Of a DNA stretch of 64,000 bases, positions 1-8,242 are shown piece after piece. This DNA is from Haladaptatus caseinilyticus (GTDB lineage Archaea > Halobacteriota > Halobacteria > Halobacteriales > Haladaptataceae): the NCBI RefSeq assembly GCF_026248685.1, contig NZ_CP111036.1, forward strand, positions 2,542,001 to 2,606,000. The letters are read 5' to 3'. Numbering within the stretch: position 1 is the stretch's first letter; each line of letters starts with the position of its first letter. The notes below the pieces were generated by a model. It was not told where the DNA came from and searched no databases. It saw nothing but the letters and a program-made list of their open reading frames with translations. The translations under genes were made by a program, and so were the position numbers.

Positions 1-333
1 ACGACCCTCAACCACGAACCGATTGGCGAGACGACAGCCGTCTTCAGTCGATCGGATTTCGTGCTCACCAGTGACACGAAGTGCCGACGAGCGTCCGATG
101 AATTTCACGTATCGTGGCTCCTCACGGGTGACGTCTTCCGTCTCCACCGGAATGGTTCGATTTACGAACGGGATTGGTAGTTTGATATGCCACGTCGCAC
201 GATGACCTTCACCGGGGTCGTAATCGGCGACGACGCTTATTGCACTGGCTCTGCGCTTCGGGTCGGCGATGAACTCCCAAACGTCCTCGGGTGGAACTGG
301 AAGTTCGAACGTCCGCTCTACCCGGACAGTCAT
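1..333 (-). CDS. SRPBCC/CoxG-like ligand-binding protein, C-terminally truncated by window edge
   Basis: Reading the minus strand from the ATG at 333, the frame stays open for 111 codons to the window edge, so the 3' end is missing. The product begins MTVRVERTFELPVPPEDVWE and continues with FIADPKRRA. This is the start of a START/Bet v1-like (SRPBCC) domain: a first beta strand, then the helix with the P-x-x-V-W motif. Later strands alternate hydrophobic and charged residues (WHIKLPIPF, VTREEPRYVKFIG). The fold binds hydrophobic ligands in a cavity; the haloarchaeal relatives are mostly of unknown substrate. No signal peptide or membrane segment is visible, so it should be cytoplasmic. Confidence 0.75.
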   Translation of the reverse strand, partial: MTVRVERTFELPVPPEDVWEFIADPKRRASAISVVADYDPGEGHRATWHIKLPIPFVNRTIPVETEDVTREEPRYVKFIGRSSALRVTGEHEIRSTEDGCRLANRFVVEGR

Positions 334-371
334 AGCTTAGAATTGGGCTGTGGTGGTAAAAAGCCAGCCAC

Positions 372-596
372 TTAGCTCGGGCTGACTCTCCACGTTGTCG
401 AACGGGCGCGCCCCCACTTCTCGATATCTACGTCGTCGGCCGTCTCGGCGAGCTTAGGGAGCCGAGACCCTACCTGTTTGGAGGAGAGACCGAGGTGTTT
501 GGCGATATTTTTCGCGCGGAAGTAGCGCTCACCACCAGACACGCTTTCGCGTAGGAATTCGAGGATACGCCGTTCCTCGTCGCTGAACTCTGTCAT
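372..596 (-). CDS. Small winged-helix protein, haloarchaeal (DUF7123-type)
   Basis: A 74-residue acidic protein starting MTEFSDEERRILEFLRESV. A start 36 nt further upstream is open, but its extra residues (VKVVWRVWG) look non-coding, so the MTEF start is preferred. Predicted helices are followed by a helix-turn-helix-like stretch, AKHLGLSSKQVGSRL, and a C-terminal strand pair ending STTWRVSPS. This matches a small winged-helix DNA-binding protein. I recall the family label DUF7123 but have not verified it. It stands alone between convergent and same-strand small genes, and no regulated target is apparent. Confidence 0.75.
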   Translation of the reverse strand: MTEFSDEERRILEFLRESVSGGERYFRAKNIAKHLGLSSKQVGSRLPKLAETADDVDIEKWGRARSTTWRVSPS

Positions 597-663
597 CCTC
601 ACTCCCCATACGCGCCAGACGACCTTAACCATTATCCTGTCCAGAACAAGTGCTAATTTCGCG

Positions 664-852
664 TCAGTTCGGGTAGACGTGGCTCGCGGAGACCGCGAGG
701 ATGCCGGCGATGACGGCGATGGCGAAGCCCCACGCCGCAGTTTCGGTTCCGGATGTGACGAACGTTAGCCCTGCTCCTGCGACTGCGACGAGCGTGAACA
801 GCACGGAGAGACCAACCCCCATATCCGTCGAGACCGCCTGATTTCCTGCCAT
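664..852 (-). CDS. Small two-helix membrane protein, haloarchaeal (DUF7525-type)
   Basis: A 62-residue protein from the ATG at 852 (MAGNQAVSTDMG). Two hydrophobic segments, GLSVLFTLVAVAGAGLTFV and WGFAIAVIAGILAVSA, are joined by a short polar loop (TSGTETAA), giving a hairpin integral membrane protein. The longer reading frame from 876 adds MVLLQVDH, which is less likely because it runs into the divergent promoter region of the WHy-domain gene. Function is unknown. DUF7525 is a recalled family name, not checked. Confidence 0.7.
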   Translation of the reverse strand: MAGNQAVSTDMGVGLSVLFTLVAVAGAGLTFVTSGTETAAWGFAIAVIAGILAVSASHVYPN

Positions 853-963
853 GTGATCCACTTGCAACAGGACCAACTTAGTTCATTCTACTCGAATAAA
901 GACCATTGTTTGACATATACTGGAGTCGGGAGTTTTTTGTCACCAGTTCGCCGGTACCCGAAT

Positions 964-2163
964 ATGGTCGTAGGTAAACTCAAGACGATGTTACCGCTCG
1001 GAAAGCGAGGGTTTATCGCCGTGATACTCATCGGCGCGCTCGTCGGTGCTGGCGTGCTCTCCGGTGTTCTCGGTGCACCTCGTGTCGCGGGCGTTGACAA
1101 CGAGTTCGGCAACGTAACGGACGAGCGGACGGAGATACGAACGGCGCTCGTCGTGGAAAACCCGAATCCCTTCGGCGTTCGAATCGGCAACACGTCGGTA
1201 GACTACACTGTCGAGATGAACGACGTAGCGATGGCGAGCGGCAATCGGTCGAACCTCGCGCTCGGCCGCGGCAACACGACGCTCGACTTCTCGACGGGGA
1301 TGCAAAATCGAAAGATACCGAAGTGGTGGACAACCCATATCCGAAACGACGAACGGACGACGCTTCGGATTCAGTCGAAGGTTCACTCGTCGCTCGTGGG
1401 GCGATCCGTGAACGTCCCGTACAGTCGGACCATCGAGACTGATATCATCAGCCAGTTCAATTCGACCGAGACGCGGCCGGTAAACGCGAGCGTACCGCTC
1501 GTTTCCGATCCGGTGCTCTACGTGAACGAGACGAGCGCCAGCTGGGGGTCCATGACGCGCGAGCGGACACCGATTCGGATGCAGATGCGGGTGTACAATC
1601 CGAAATCGCTCACGTATACGATTTCTGAAATCGGTTACGAGATGACGATGAACGGAATCGAAGTTGGAAGCGGGGAAACCGACCGGCCGTACACGATTCC
1701 TGCAAAGTCGGAGAAGAATATCGGCATGCGGACAGTTATCCGGAATAAGAAGCTCGACGAATGGTGGGTGAGCCACCTCAACAACGACCAGAAGACGGAC
1801 CTGAAAATCACGTTCTACGCGAACATCGAACTACCGTCGGGAGATACGGTTCGCGTCCCGCTCCGTCAGCTCACCTACGAGAAACGAATCGAGACACAAA
1901 TCTTCGAAAACGACTCTGCGGAGGGAGCCTTGGAGAGCGCGAACGATACTGCGGCACCGGAAACGACTCCGGAGTCAGGGACCGACGAAACGACCACGTC
2001 GGATGGGACGTCATCGAGCGAAACGACAAACGATGATACAACGCCCGGAGGAACGACGGCCGGTGGAACCACATCCGAAACGACCGGTGACGGGACGACG
2101 ACCACGGATGATGGCGGACTCCTCGGAAGCATGCTCGACGTCGATGGGTTCGATCGTTACTGA
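964..2163 (+). CDS. Membrane-anchored tandem WHy/LEA14-like domain protein with Thr-rich tail
   Basis: A 399-residue protein. I chose the ATG at 964 because an N-terminal membrane anchor (GFIAVILIGALVGAGVLSG, about residues 18-36) then lies close to the start, and a T-rich TATA-like element near 931-939 sits about 28 nt upstream. Two repeats of a LEA type 2/WHy beta-sandwich follow, around residues 60-170 and 185-310. Each contains an NP motif (VENPNPFGV and VYNPKSLTY) and a WW-x-x-H motif (KWWTTHIRND and EWWVSHLNND). The C-terminal 90 residues are Thr/Ser/Gly/Glu-rich, like haloarchaeal surface linkers that are often glycosylated. It is probably a cell-surface protein facing outward. WHy domains are linked to desiccation or stress tolerance in other organisms; a role here is inference. 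Confidence 0.85.
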   Translation: MVVGKLKTMLPLGKRGFIAVILIGALVGAGVLSGVLGAPRVAGVDNEFGNVTDERTEIRTALVVENPNPFGVRIGNTSVDYTVEMNDVAMASGNRSNLALGRGNTTLDFSTGMQNRKIPKWWTTHIRNDERTTLRIQSKVHSSLVGRSVNVPYSRTIETDIISQFNSTETRPVNASVPLVSDPVLYVNETSASWGSMTRERTPIRMQMRVYNPKSLTYTISEIGYEMTMNGIEVGSGETDRPYTIPAKSEKNIGMRTVIRNKKLDEWWVSHLNNDQKTDLKITFYANIELPSGDTVRVPLRQLTYEKRIETQIFENDSAEGALESANDTAAPETTPESGTDETTTSDGTSSSETTNDDTTPGGTTAGGTTSETTGDGTTTTDDGGLLGSMLDVDGFDRY

Positions 2164-2203
2164 ATATTCCCGCCACCGATAGAGTTTTTATTTTGCCCGA
2201 ACC

Positions 2204-2712
2204 ATGTCCGTGTATGCCACGGAGTACTCACTCTCCTGGTCGAGTTCTTCTCGGGCGATGAGAGTGCCGTAACGGCAACGAGAGACGGTGAATCGATTGT
2301 ACTAGATATCGACGGACAGTCCTACGAGCTGTCTCGCGAAACGGCGACGGAACTCCAAGACGCCGTCGGCGACGCTCTGACCGAACGCCGGGAGTTCTTC
2401 CGTACCGTGGGAACGTTCCGCGATGATGGAAGTTACGAAGTGTCCCGCCGGAGTGCCGACTCCGCAGGAAACGCCAAGGTGTTCCAAACCTTCGATGCGA
2501 TGGTCAGGCTGTTCGACCGACTGCCAGACGAGTTTGCCGCGGAGGAAATCGGTCGAACCGGTATCACTGGGTCACGACGACATCTGTTGGTTCGCCACTT
2601 CGCGGAGCATCCCGATTTCGCGTGTCGGATTTCCTCCCGAAATCCATTGACAGCGACGAAAGGGGACGGAATCGGCAACGTGGATGGAACTCCGGAGGTG
2701 GGCGCCGACTGA
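2204..2712 (+). pseudogene. Conserved haloarchaeal protein with frameshifted 5' end (DUF7528-like)
   Basis: From about 2236 to the stop at 2712 one frame encodes a convincing protein (SYELSRETATELQDAVGDA, TERREFFRTVGTF, SRRHLLVRHFAEHPDF). I recall this as a haloarchaeal family (DUF7528), unverified. That frame has no ATG, GTG or TTG between the stop at 2161 and the GTG at 2407, which is already deep inside the conserved region. An ATG at 2204, with the TATA-like TTTTTATTTT about 15-25 nt before it, lies in another frame and encodes MSVYATEYSL before running out. The two frames would join at the CTCTC run near 2230-2235 by loss of 2 bases or gain of 1. It is either a recent frameshift, a sequencing error, or translation from a non-standard start (for example CTG at 2236). 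Confidence 0.6.
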
Positions 2713-2871
2713 GGGTACGTCGATTCGAGAGCGTCCCCGTTCCGTAGATGGATCGATTTCTTCGACGAAAGAAGCGACTTCGACCGCCGGATGCGACTGC
2801 GGTCACACAGTTCCACTACGATCCCCGCCAAAACATCCCAAAAATGGTAAAGCGCACGCTTCGGTTTCGAT

Positions 2872-3900
2872 TCAGTTTATCGTCGTATGTTCGCTCTCCT
2901 CGTTCAACGCCAGGTTCGCCGCGATTTCCGCGTTTCGCATCGCGTACTGGGCAGTCTGTTGGAGACTGACGAGCACGTCCCGGACTTGGAGAAGGTCGTG
3001 ATTCGACATTTCGGGGAGATCCGAGAGGATATCCGACTCTCGATCACCGAGTTCGTGGAACTTCCGTCTGACTTCGAGGGTGAGGTCGTAATCGCGTTCG
3101 ACCGCGGCTTGGACTGCGAGCGCTGTCATTTCGTCCACGTGGTCGGTAAACTCCCGGATTCGGCGCATGGTGCCGTTGTCCACCTCGAGCGTGTGGCCGT
3201 TCGCTTCGAGGACGATGTCCGCGATGTCCTCCGCGTTGTCGGCAGTCAGTTCGAGATTCTTCGCGATCGAGCGATAGCCGATGAGTGGAAAACCGCTGTC
3301 CAATCCGATCGCACGTGCGAGCGTTGGGTTTTCGTGTGCCGTAAAGATGAGGCGCAGGAGGAGGACGAAAATCTTGTTCGCCTGTCGCTCCCGGTTCAAC
3401 GCCCGTTGAGCGAGGTCCGGGTTCCCGTGGGCCAGCGCTTTCACCGCCTCGCCGCGCATCGTGCTGCCCGTGTTTTCGAGCCGTTCCAGTAGGTTGTCCA
3501 AATCGAAATCCTCCGGATCGACGGAACAGCGAATAGCGATACTGTCGGGCGTCTCCTCGATAACACCGAGTCCCATCAACTGCGTTTCAGCTTTGTAGAC
3601 TGCGTTGATGTGACTGCTCTCCAGCGTGTCCTCGCTGACGACGTGAATGACTCGTCGTCCGAGGACGTACTGTGCAACGATGGCCCGCTCGACTGCCCCC
3701 GCATCCAACTGCTCGGTATGAATCGTCGCCTCCGATTCGTCGTCGTGTGCCGACTCCGGGAGGACGGTGAGCGACCCCTTTCCGCTGATTCGGAGGGACA
3801 CCTCATCACCCTTTTCGACCCCGTGGTTCTGTGCCCATTCCGCAGGCAGGGTCATCGCCAACGTCGATGGTCCCAGTCGCTGAACCTTCCGTGTTTCCAT
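2872..3900 (-). CDS. PhoU-domain phosphate uptake regulator with AbrB-like N-terminus
   Basis: A 342-residue cytosolic protein. Residues 1-50 (METRKVQRLGPSTLAMTLPA, then EKGDEVSLRI) form a SpoVT/AbrB swapped-hairpin DNA-binding domain. The rest is two PhoU-like three-helix bundles, with features such as the E-x-x-x-D-x-x-x-D acidic positions in NAEDIADIVLEA and ERDYDLTLEV. In archaea such fusions are annotated as phosphate-responsive regulators of Pst transport. No pst genes lie nearby, so it may act in trans. An ATTTAAGG TATA box at 3923-3930 sits about 26 nt before the ATG, indicating a leaderless transcript. Confidence 0.88.
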   Translation of the reverse strand: METRKVQRLGPSTLAMTLPAEWAQNHGVEKGDEVSLRISGKGSLTVLPESAHDDESEATIHTEQLDAGAVERAIVAQYVLGRRVIHVVSEDTLESSHINAVYKAETQLMGLGVIEETPDSIAIRCSVDPEDFDLDNLLERLENTGSTMRGEAVKALAHGNPDLAQRALNRERQANKIFVLLLRLIFTAHENPTLARAIGLDSGFPLIGYRSIAKNLELTADNAEDIADIVLEANGHTLEVDNGTMRRIREFTDHVDEMTALAVQAAVERDYDLTLEVRRKFHELGDRESDILSDLPEMSNHDLLQVRDVLVSLQQTAQYAMRNAEIAANLALNEESEHTTIN

Positions 3901-3922
3901 GCCCTTTTATTTCTCTACGAAC

Positions 3923-3930
3923 CCTTAAAT
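3923..3930 (-). promoter_or_regulatory. TATA box of the PhoU-type regulator
   Basis: ATTTAAGG on the minus strand, centred about 26 nt before the ATG at 3900. This spacing would put the transcription start at the start codon (leaderless mRNA). Confidence 0.5.
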
Positions 3931-3989
3931 GTCGCCATATGCGAATAGATGTCTCACTCCGGATAGTTCACTCGAATTACGAGACGGGT

Positions 3990-5054
3990 TCAGCGGACCT
4001 GTAACAGTCTGCGCTCGAACCGTCCGATCCGGACTTTTCGCCAGCCACGGAGCGAGCCATCGATCTCTTGGTCACCGGTATCGACATGGAGGACGCCGAT
4101 TCCGTCGAGTTTCGTTCTTGAGGCGACGACTTCCACCTCGGATCGACGAAGGACGTCGGGTGAAATCTGGTGGTTTCCACGCCCAAAGATGAATCCTTGC
4201 CCGCCGATCGGCGAGACGACGACGACGTTTCGTTCTCCGAGGGCGGACAGGATTTCCGACTCGCTGGCATCGCGAACGAGGACCTTGTCGTCGCGCCACA
4301 CGTCCACGCCGAGGGGTGACCCGTCGAACCCGAGCCGAGTTTTTATCGCGCCGACCGTGCTGCCCGGACCGAGCACGTAGGTAACCCCATCTTCCACTTC
4401 GTCGGCAACTCCATCCGCCAAGCTCTCGACGGTTCCGCCGCCGAGTTGCTTGCTCGACTGGAGTGACTCCGCCACCGGAACGCGGGCAACGGCTTTCAGT
4501 TCGGTCCGAACCTCACCCTCACGATACGCTTCCTCGTCGATATCGTTCACTTCTCGCTCCTCGAGGCGATCGAATCCTGCCGCGACTCGGCCCGCCGCCT
4601 TCGGCGTGACTGCGAATACGGATGAATAAATTTTCACACCGGCTGGGACGCCGAGCATCGGAATTTCCCCGTCGAGCTCGGACAACGTTTCGGCGACATC
4701 TACGGCGGTCCCATCTCCCCCAACGAATAGAATCAACTCGACGCCCTCCGTCGCCAGTTGGCGGACCGCGTTCCGAGTATCTTCCGCAGTCGTTTCACTC
4801 CCGCCGGGTTTGCCGACGACTTCCGGGTCGAACCCCGAACGTCGTGCTTCCTCGGCGCCCATCTCTCCTTCGTACGTCACGATCTCCGCGTCGGGTGCGC
4901 GCTCTTTGAGTGCGGACAAGGCAGCAACCGCCCTGTCCGGTGCGCGCTGTTCCGCCCCACGTTCTCGCGCTTCCGCGACTTTTCCATCCGTTCCCTTCAG
5001 ACCGACTCGCCCACCCATTCCAGCGATGGGATTGACGACCACGCCGATTCGCAT
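3990..5054 (-). CDS. ATP-NAD kinase family protein
   Basis: A 354-residue protein from the ATG at 5054 (MRIGVVVNPIAGMGGRVGLK). The open frame continues upstream but without plausible coding, and the NPIAGMGG motif defines the true N-terminus. The NAD/diacylglycerol kinase signature ILFVGGDGTAVDVAE (GGDGT) lies around residues 120-135, followed by PMLGVPAGVKIYSS. The C-terminal half carries VVSPIGGQGFIFGRGN. Relatives phosphorylate NAD or related substrates, but this AcoX-like branch is distinct from the canonical NAD kinase, so the substrate is uncertain. It is cytosolic. The gene is divergent from the small membrane protein at 5227. Confidence 0.85.
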   Translation of the reverse strand: MRIGVVVNPIAGMGGRVGLKGTDGKVAEARERGAEQRAPDRAVAALSALKERAPDAEIVTYEGEMGAEEARRSGFDPEVVGKPGGSETTAEDTRNAVRQLATEGVELILFVGGDGTAVDVAETLSELDGEIPMLGVPAGVKIYSSVFAVTPKAAGRVAAGFDRLEEREVNDIDEEAYREGEVRTELKAVARVPVAESLQSSKQLGGGTVESLADGVADEVEDGVTYVLGPGSTVGAIKTRLGFDGSPLGVDVWRDDKVLVRDASESEILSALGERNVVVVSPIGGQGFIFGRGNHQISPDVLRRSEVEVVASRTKLDGIGVLHVDTGDQEIDGSLRGWRKVRIGRFERRLLQVR

Positions 5055-5226
5055 GGCAGTGGGTTGGGGAGCATGGCTAAAAGGCGTGTGGGCAGTGGTA
5101 AACCGCCGTCCATTTCTCATGGACCGGCTGTCGTGCCATCGTCGGAACGAACCGAGGGAGGACGAAACGACGGTCCTTCGGGACGGGTTGTCAAGAGTTA
5201 AGCCGTCTCGCCGGTAACCGCCGCAC

Positions 5227-5346
5227 ATGATTCCACTCGCGGATCTCGCGCCACTCGCAACGTTTCCTACGAACGCCGCAGGTATCGTCGTTCTCGTCGC
5301 CGGAATTGCGTCGGTTGCGGCGTGGTTGGCGTACTTCTACCGGTGA
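5227..5346 (+). CDS. 39-residue single-pass membrane microprotein
   Basis: ATG at 5227 and TGA at 5344-5346 enclose MIPLADLAPLATFPTNAAG followed by a hydrophobic helix (IVVLVAGIASVAAWLAYFY) and a final Arg. The layout of a short polar N-terminus, one membrane span and a positive C-terminus is typical of haloarchaeal microproteins. It lies between the divergent NAD-kinase-like gene and the convergent CinA-like gene, with no overlapping better candidate. Function unknown. Confidence 0.65.
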   Translation: MIPLADLAPLATFPTNAAGIVVLVAGIASVAAWLAYFYR

Positions 5347-5369
5347 ATGCTCGCCGTTCTCGGGACCGT

Positions 5370-6059
5370 TTATTCGGGGCGTTCCACTCGATCGCGTAGC
5401 CAGTCGGCGGCCCGCTGAACTTCGTCCTCGTCGGTGCCTTCGATGGTAACGCGGACGTGATCGCCCGGATAGCTACCGACCTTCACGTCGAACCGTTCCT
5501 GCAGTTCTTCGAATCGGTCGATCAGTGCGCTCTCCGGTTCGTCCGCCGGGACGTCCTCCCTGAAATGCGGTCCGCCGTCGAATTCGTCTGCCACACGCTC
5601 GAACATCGCCTTCATTTCTTCAGGTACGCCCGGCAGAACGTAGATGCCCTCGATTTCCGCCCCAGGGGCAACACCGACCTCGTTCGGAAGCATTCGCGAC
5701 CCTTTCGGGAGATGGGTGGTCCCCGAAACGAGGTCCGCATTCGAGTAGTCGGAATGCGCCTCTATCCACTCGACTGCATCCGTGTTCTCTTCTACCGGAA
5801 CACCGACTGCGGCGGCGACACCTTCCATCGTCATATCGTCGTGTGTCGGGCCGAGTCCACCCGTGACGATGACGGCATCGTGGTCGGCGAGCGATTCGTT
5901 AACGACGCGGGCGATATCGGCGACGCGGTCAGGAACGACGAGCACTCGCTCCACCGAGACGCCGCGTTCGGTCAGTTGCTTCCCCAACCACGCCGCGTTC
6001 GTGTTGACCGTATCGCCGGAGAGGATTTCGTCTCCAACGGTAATCAGCGCGATTTGCAT
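5370..6059 (-). CDS. CinA-like molybdopterin-binding domain protein
   Basis: A 229-residue protein starting MQIALITVGDEILSGDTVNT. The G-D-E-I-L-x-G motif and VIVTGGLGPTHDDMTMEGVA are the MoCF/MoaB-Mog fold signature shared by the N-terminal domain of CinA. The C-terminal CinA deamidase domain is absent, as is usual for archaeal members. Bacterial CinA N-domains act as pyrophosphatases on ADP-ribose-type substrates; whether this one does is not shown. It follows the tfe-DUF2110-DUF5803 cluster on the same strand after a 61-bp gap, so it may be co-transcribed. Confidence 0.87.
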   Translation of the reverse strand: MQIALITVGDEILSGDTVNTNAAWLGKQLTERGVSVERVLVVPDRVADIARVVNESLADHDAVIVTGGLGPTHDDMTMEGVAAAVGVPVEENTDAVEWIEAHSDYSNADLVSGTTHLPKGSRMLPNEVGVAPGAEIEGIYVLPGVPEEMKAMFERVADEFDGGPHFREDVPADEPESALIDRFEELQERFDVKVGSYPGDHVRVTIEGTDEDEVQRAADWLRDRVERPE

Positions 6060-6120
6060 ACTCGATGGTGGTTGGCGACGAAGAAAAGCCCTATCGTATC
6101 GTCAGTCCGCCGTCTATCAG

Positions 6121-6891
6121 CTACCGCATCCCCGGTGGCGGCCCGCCACCGAAGTCGTCGTCCGTAATATCTCTGTTCAGTCCCATCTCTTCGCGTTTGC
6201 GTTCGAGTTCGCGGATCTGGAGTCGGAAATACGCGAGCCCGATGAGGCCGACGATCAGCGCGACGCCGACGACGCCACCGAAGATGAACTTGTCCCGGCC
6301 GAGATAGTAGCGAACCGAGATGCTGTCCCCATCGACCGGCTCGTTCCAGATAACGTGGACCCGTCCGTCCTGCGTTTCGGTCATATATCCTCCGGGTCGC
6401 ACGTCACTCAGGAGGAACAGATCGACCCGCATCCCTCGCGGGATGACGACCTCGTAGGTCTTGTCCTTGAGATAGGTCGGGACGTAGAACGTCTTCCCTT
6501 GTCGCGGGGCGGTGTACGCCAACTGTCCCTTCCCCTGCGGGGGCGTGATGATGGTCTGCTCTTTCGTCTTTTTCACCCGAATCGCTTCGTGACCCACGAC
6601 CGTTCCGTTCGGATACCGGAACTGCACCGCCGAAATCTCGATGGGGGCGTGTTCGCCAAACGACTCCTCCTGATGGATTTCGAGCGTCGTCTTCCCCCCC
6701 ATCTCGTAGACGGCCTGATACTGATTACTGGACACGTTGTAGGTGACGTTCTGCTCTGTGTTCCAGCCGTACGTCGCGTTCTCCCCGAGTTGTTCGTCAC
6801 TGATGTTCCCCGAACCGAATATCGACGTACAGCCCGCGCTGACGGCGAGTACGGCGAGCAGACCGAACGCGAGGGCGAGCCGTCGATTCAT
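6121..6891 (-). CDS. DUF5803-type membrane lipoprotein
   Basis: A 256-residue protein with a lipoprotein signal: MNRRLALAFGLLAVLAVSAG followed by Cys (lipobox VSAGC, Cys at residue 21). A beta-rich extracellular region follows, then a C-terminal transmembrane segment (KFIFGGVVGVALIVGLIGLAYF, about 206-227) and a charged cytosolic tail ending GGGPPPGMR. It overlaps the DUF2110 gene by 4 nt (ATGA), so the two are translationally coupled in the tfe operon. The gene order tfe-DUF2110-DUF5803 recurs in haloarchaea, but the role of this protein is unknown. Confidence 0.85.
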   Translation of the reverse strand: MNRRLALAFGLLAVLAVSAGCTSIFGSGNISDEQLGENATYGWNTEQNVTYNVSSNQYQAVYEMGGKTTLEIHQEESFGEHAPIEISAVQFRYPNGTVVGHEAIRVKKTKEQTIITPPQGKGQLAYTAPRQGKTFYVPTYLKDKTYEVVIPRGMRVDLFLLSDVRPGGYMTETQDGRVHVIWNEPVDGDSISVRYYLGRDKFIFGGVVGVALIVGLIGLAYFRLQIRELERKREEMGLNRDITDDDFGGGPPPGMR

Positions 6892-7559
6892 GGAATTACG
6901 CAGCGAATCTCGGCGGGAATGTACCCGCCGATGCTAGAGAGCAGTCCCGGCGGGTCGGTGTTTTCCGTACAGATGATGCTCTGTTCAAGGACGCCGAGAC
7001 GTTCGACCGTCACGATGTCCTGGGCGTGTCCGGCGCGATTGACCGTCGCACGAACCTCACCGCGTGTCGCACTGTTGACGTTCACGCGTCCGGTGCCGCG
7101 CGTCCAGTCGAACAGGCGGTCGCGCTCCTCGTCGGCCAGGCGGGATGGTTCGTCCTCGCCGTAGACGAACCGCATCGGGAGGTGTTGTACCAGTCCGAAC
7201 CGCTCGACGATTTGCGTCGGCTTTCCGGGGCCGAGTCCGAGTTCGGCCGCCGGAATTCGAACCTCCTGTCCAGCGTCGAGAACGATTCCGTCCTCGTCCC
7301 ACGATTCGAGCGTTCCGATGAAGGTTTCTCCGTCCCGGAGATTTGGCGTGATTTCTCCCCACTCCTCGGCGAGGACGTTCCGGGCGACGACTTCGTCGTC
7401 CCCCTCCACCGTAACCGAAACGAAATCGTCGTGACGGACGCCGATGTCGTACTCCACGTCCAAATCGCCGAGGGCGTTCCCGACGAGCGATTCGAGTCCG
7501 TCGAGCGCCCGACGTTTTGCGTCACCACTCACGTACACTTTGGTTGCGAGAACGACCAT
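6888..7559 (-). CDS. DUF2110 family protein, tfe operon
   Basis: A 223-residue cytosolic protein starting MVVLATKVYVSGDAKRRALD. The ATG at 7559 directly abuts the tfe stop, so it is preferred over the upstream extension, which would run into tfe. The middle (LESWDEDGIVLDAGQEVRI, around 100-125) resembles an S1/OB-like RNA-binding barrel. The C-terminal part contains FDWTRGTGRVNVNSATRGEV. DUF2110 proteins are encoded next to TFE in many archaea, which suggests a role in transcription or RNA metabolism, but no activity is known. Confidence 0.85.
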   Translation of the reverse strand: MVVLATKVYVSGDAKRRALDGLESLVGNALGDLDVEYDIGVRHDDFVSVTVEGDDEVVARNVLAEEWGEITPNLRDGETFIGTLESWDEDGIVLDAGQEVRIPAAELGLGPGKPTQIVERFGLVQHLPMRFVYGEDEPSRLADEERDRLFDWTRGTGRVNVNSATRGEVRATVNRAGHAQDIVTVERLGVLEQSIICTENTDPPGLLSSIGGYIPAEIRCVIP

Positions 7560-8086
7560 TATGCACCGAGTACCTCGACGTTGAGTTCGCCTTCGAGTTC
7601 CTCGATGCGTTCTTCCATCGATTCGACGAGCATCGAATTCTCCATCGATTCGAGCGGGGAACCACATTCGGGACACTCGAAGCCGAAGTCCATCGCCTCG
7701 CCGAACTCGAATCGGAGGGAACAGATCTCACAGAGATAGAACTCGTGGTTTCGCTCGTACTCCTGGCGCTGTTCCAGCGCTTCCAATAGGCGGTACATCT
7801 CCTCCTCTAAGTTCTCCGGAATCTTGTCGTATTCGAAGGTCCACAGGTAGGTGAGCCACCCCGAGTCCTCATCCCGGAGGCGACGATACGTCGCGAGGTC
7901 GTTCTCGTAGAGGATGAACAGCGCCCTGCGAACGTCGTTGAGTTCGAGGTCGAGTTCCTCCGCGAGTTCTTCGTCGGTGACCTCACCGTCCGGGGGCGCG
8001 GCGGCAACCGGCATGCCCTTCGGCCCGACTAGTTCGTGGAGGTACTTCTGAATCACCGGGTCGCTTAGCAGGTCCTCGAAAGCCAT
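7559..8086 (-). CDS. tfe: Transcription initiation factor E, alpha subunit (TFE)
   Basis: A 175-residue homologue of the TFIIE-alpha N-terminal half. The extended winged-helix domain (residues 1-100) includes DEELAEELDLELNDVRRALF and the aromatic WLTYLWTFEY wing. A zinc ribbon follows with CEIC (about 119-122) and CPEC (about 137-140). TFE helps TBP/TFB open the promoter and stabilises the RNA polymerase clamp. It is the first gene of an operon with DUF2110 (stop and start share one base) and DUF5803. A TTTAAAA element at 8115-8121 lies about 30 nt upstream and is the probable TATA box. Confidence 0.95.
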   Translation of the reverse strand: MAFEDLLSDPVIQKYLHELVGPKGMPVAAAPPDGEVTDEELAEELDLELNDVRRALFILYENDLATYRRLRDEDSGWLTYLWTFEYDKIPENLEEEMYRLLEALEQRQEYERNHEFYLCEICSLRFEFGEAMDFGFECPECGSPLESMENSMLVESMEERIEELEGELNVEVLGA

Positions 8087-8114
8087 TGATATGTTATATC
8101 GGGTCGTTCATCTG

Positions 8115-8121
8115 TTTAAAA
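8115..8121 (-). promoter_or_regulatory. Probable TATA box of the tfe operon
   Basis: TTTTAAA on the minus strand, centred about 32 nt before the tfe start codon at 8086. No other A/T run lies at a suitable distance. Confidence 0.45.
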
Positions 8122-8242
8122 CCATCGGGAGACAGTCGATGTGTGTGGTTTCTGATTCGCGGCTACGGGTCTCGAAAACGGTCCAAGTCGCCACGTCTTC
8201 CCGCCACCGTTGGTTTGTGCTCGAAATCCGTTACCGGATGGC

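Noticed and set aside
5782-7164. 460-codon plus-strand frame across three minus-strand genes
   Set aside because: It crosses gene borders of the tfe cluster, so it cannot be a single real gene.
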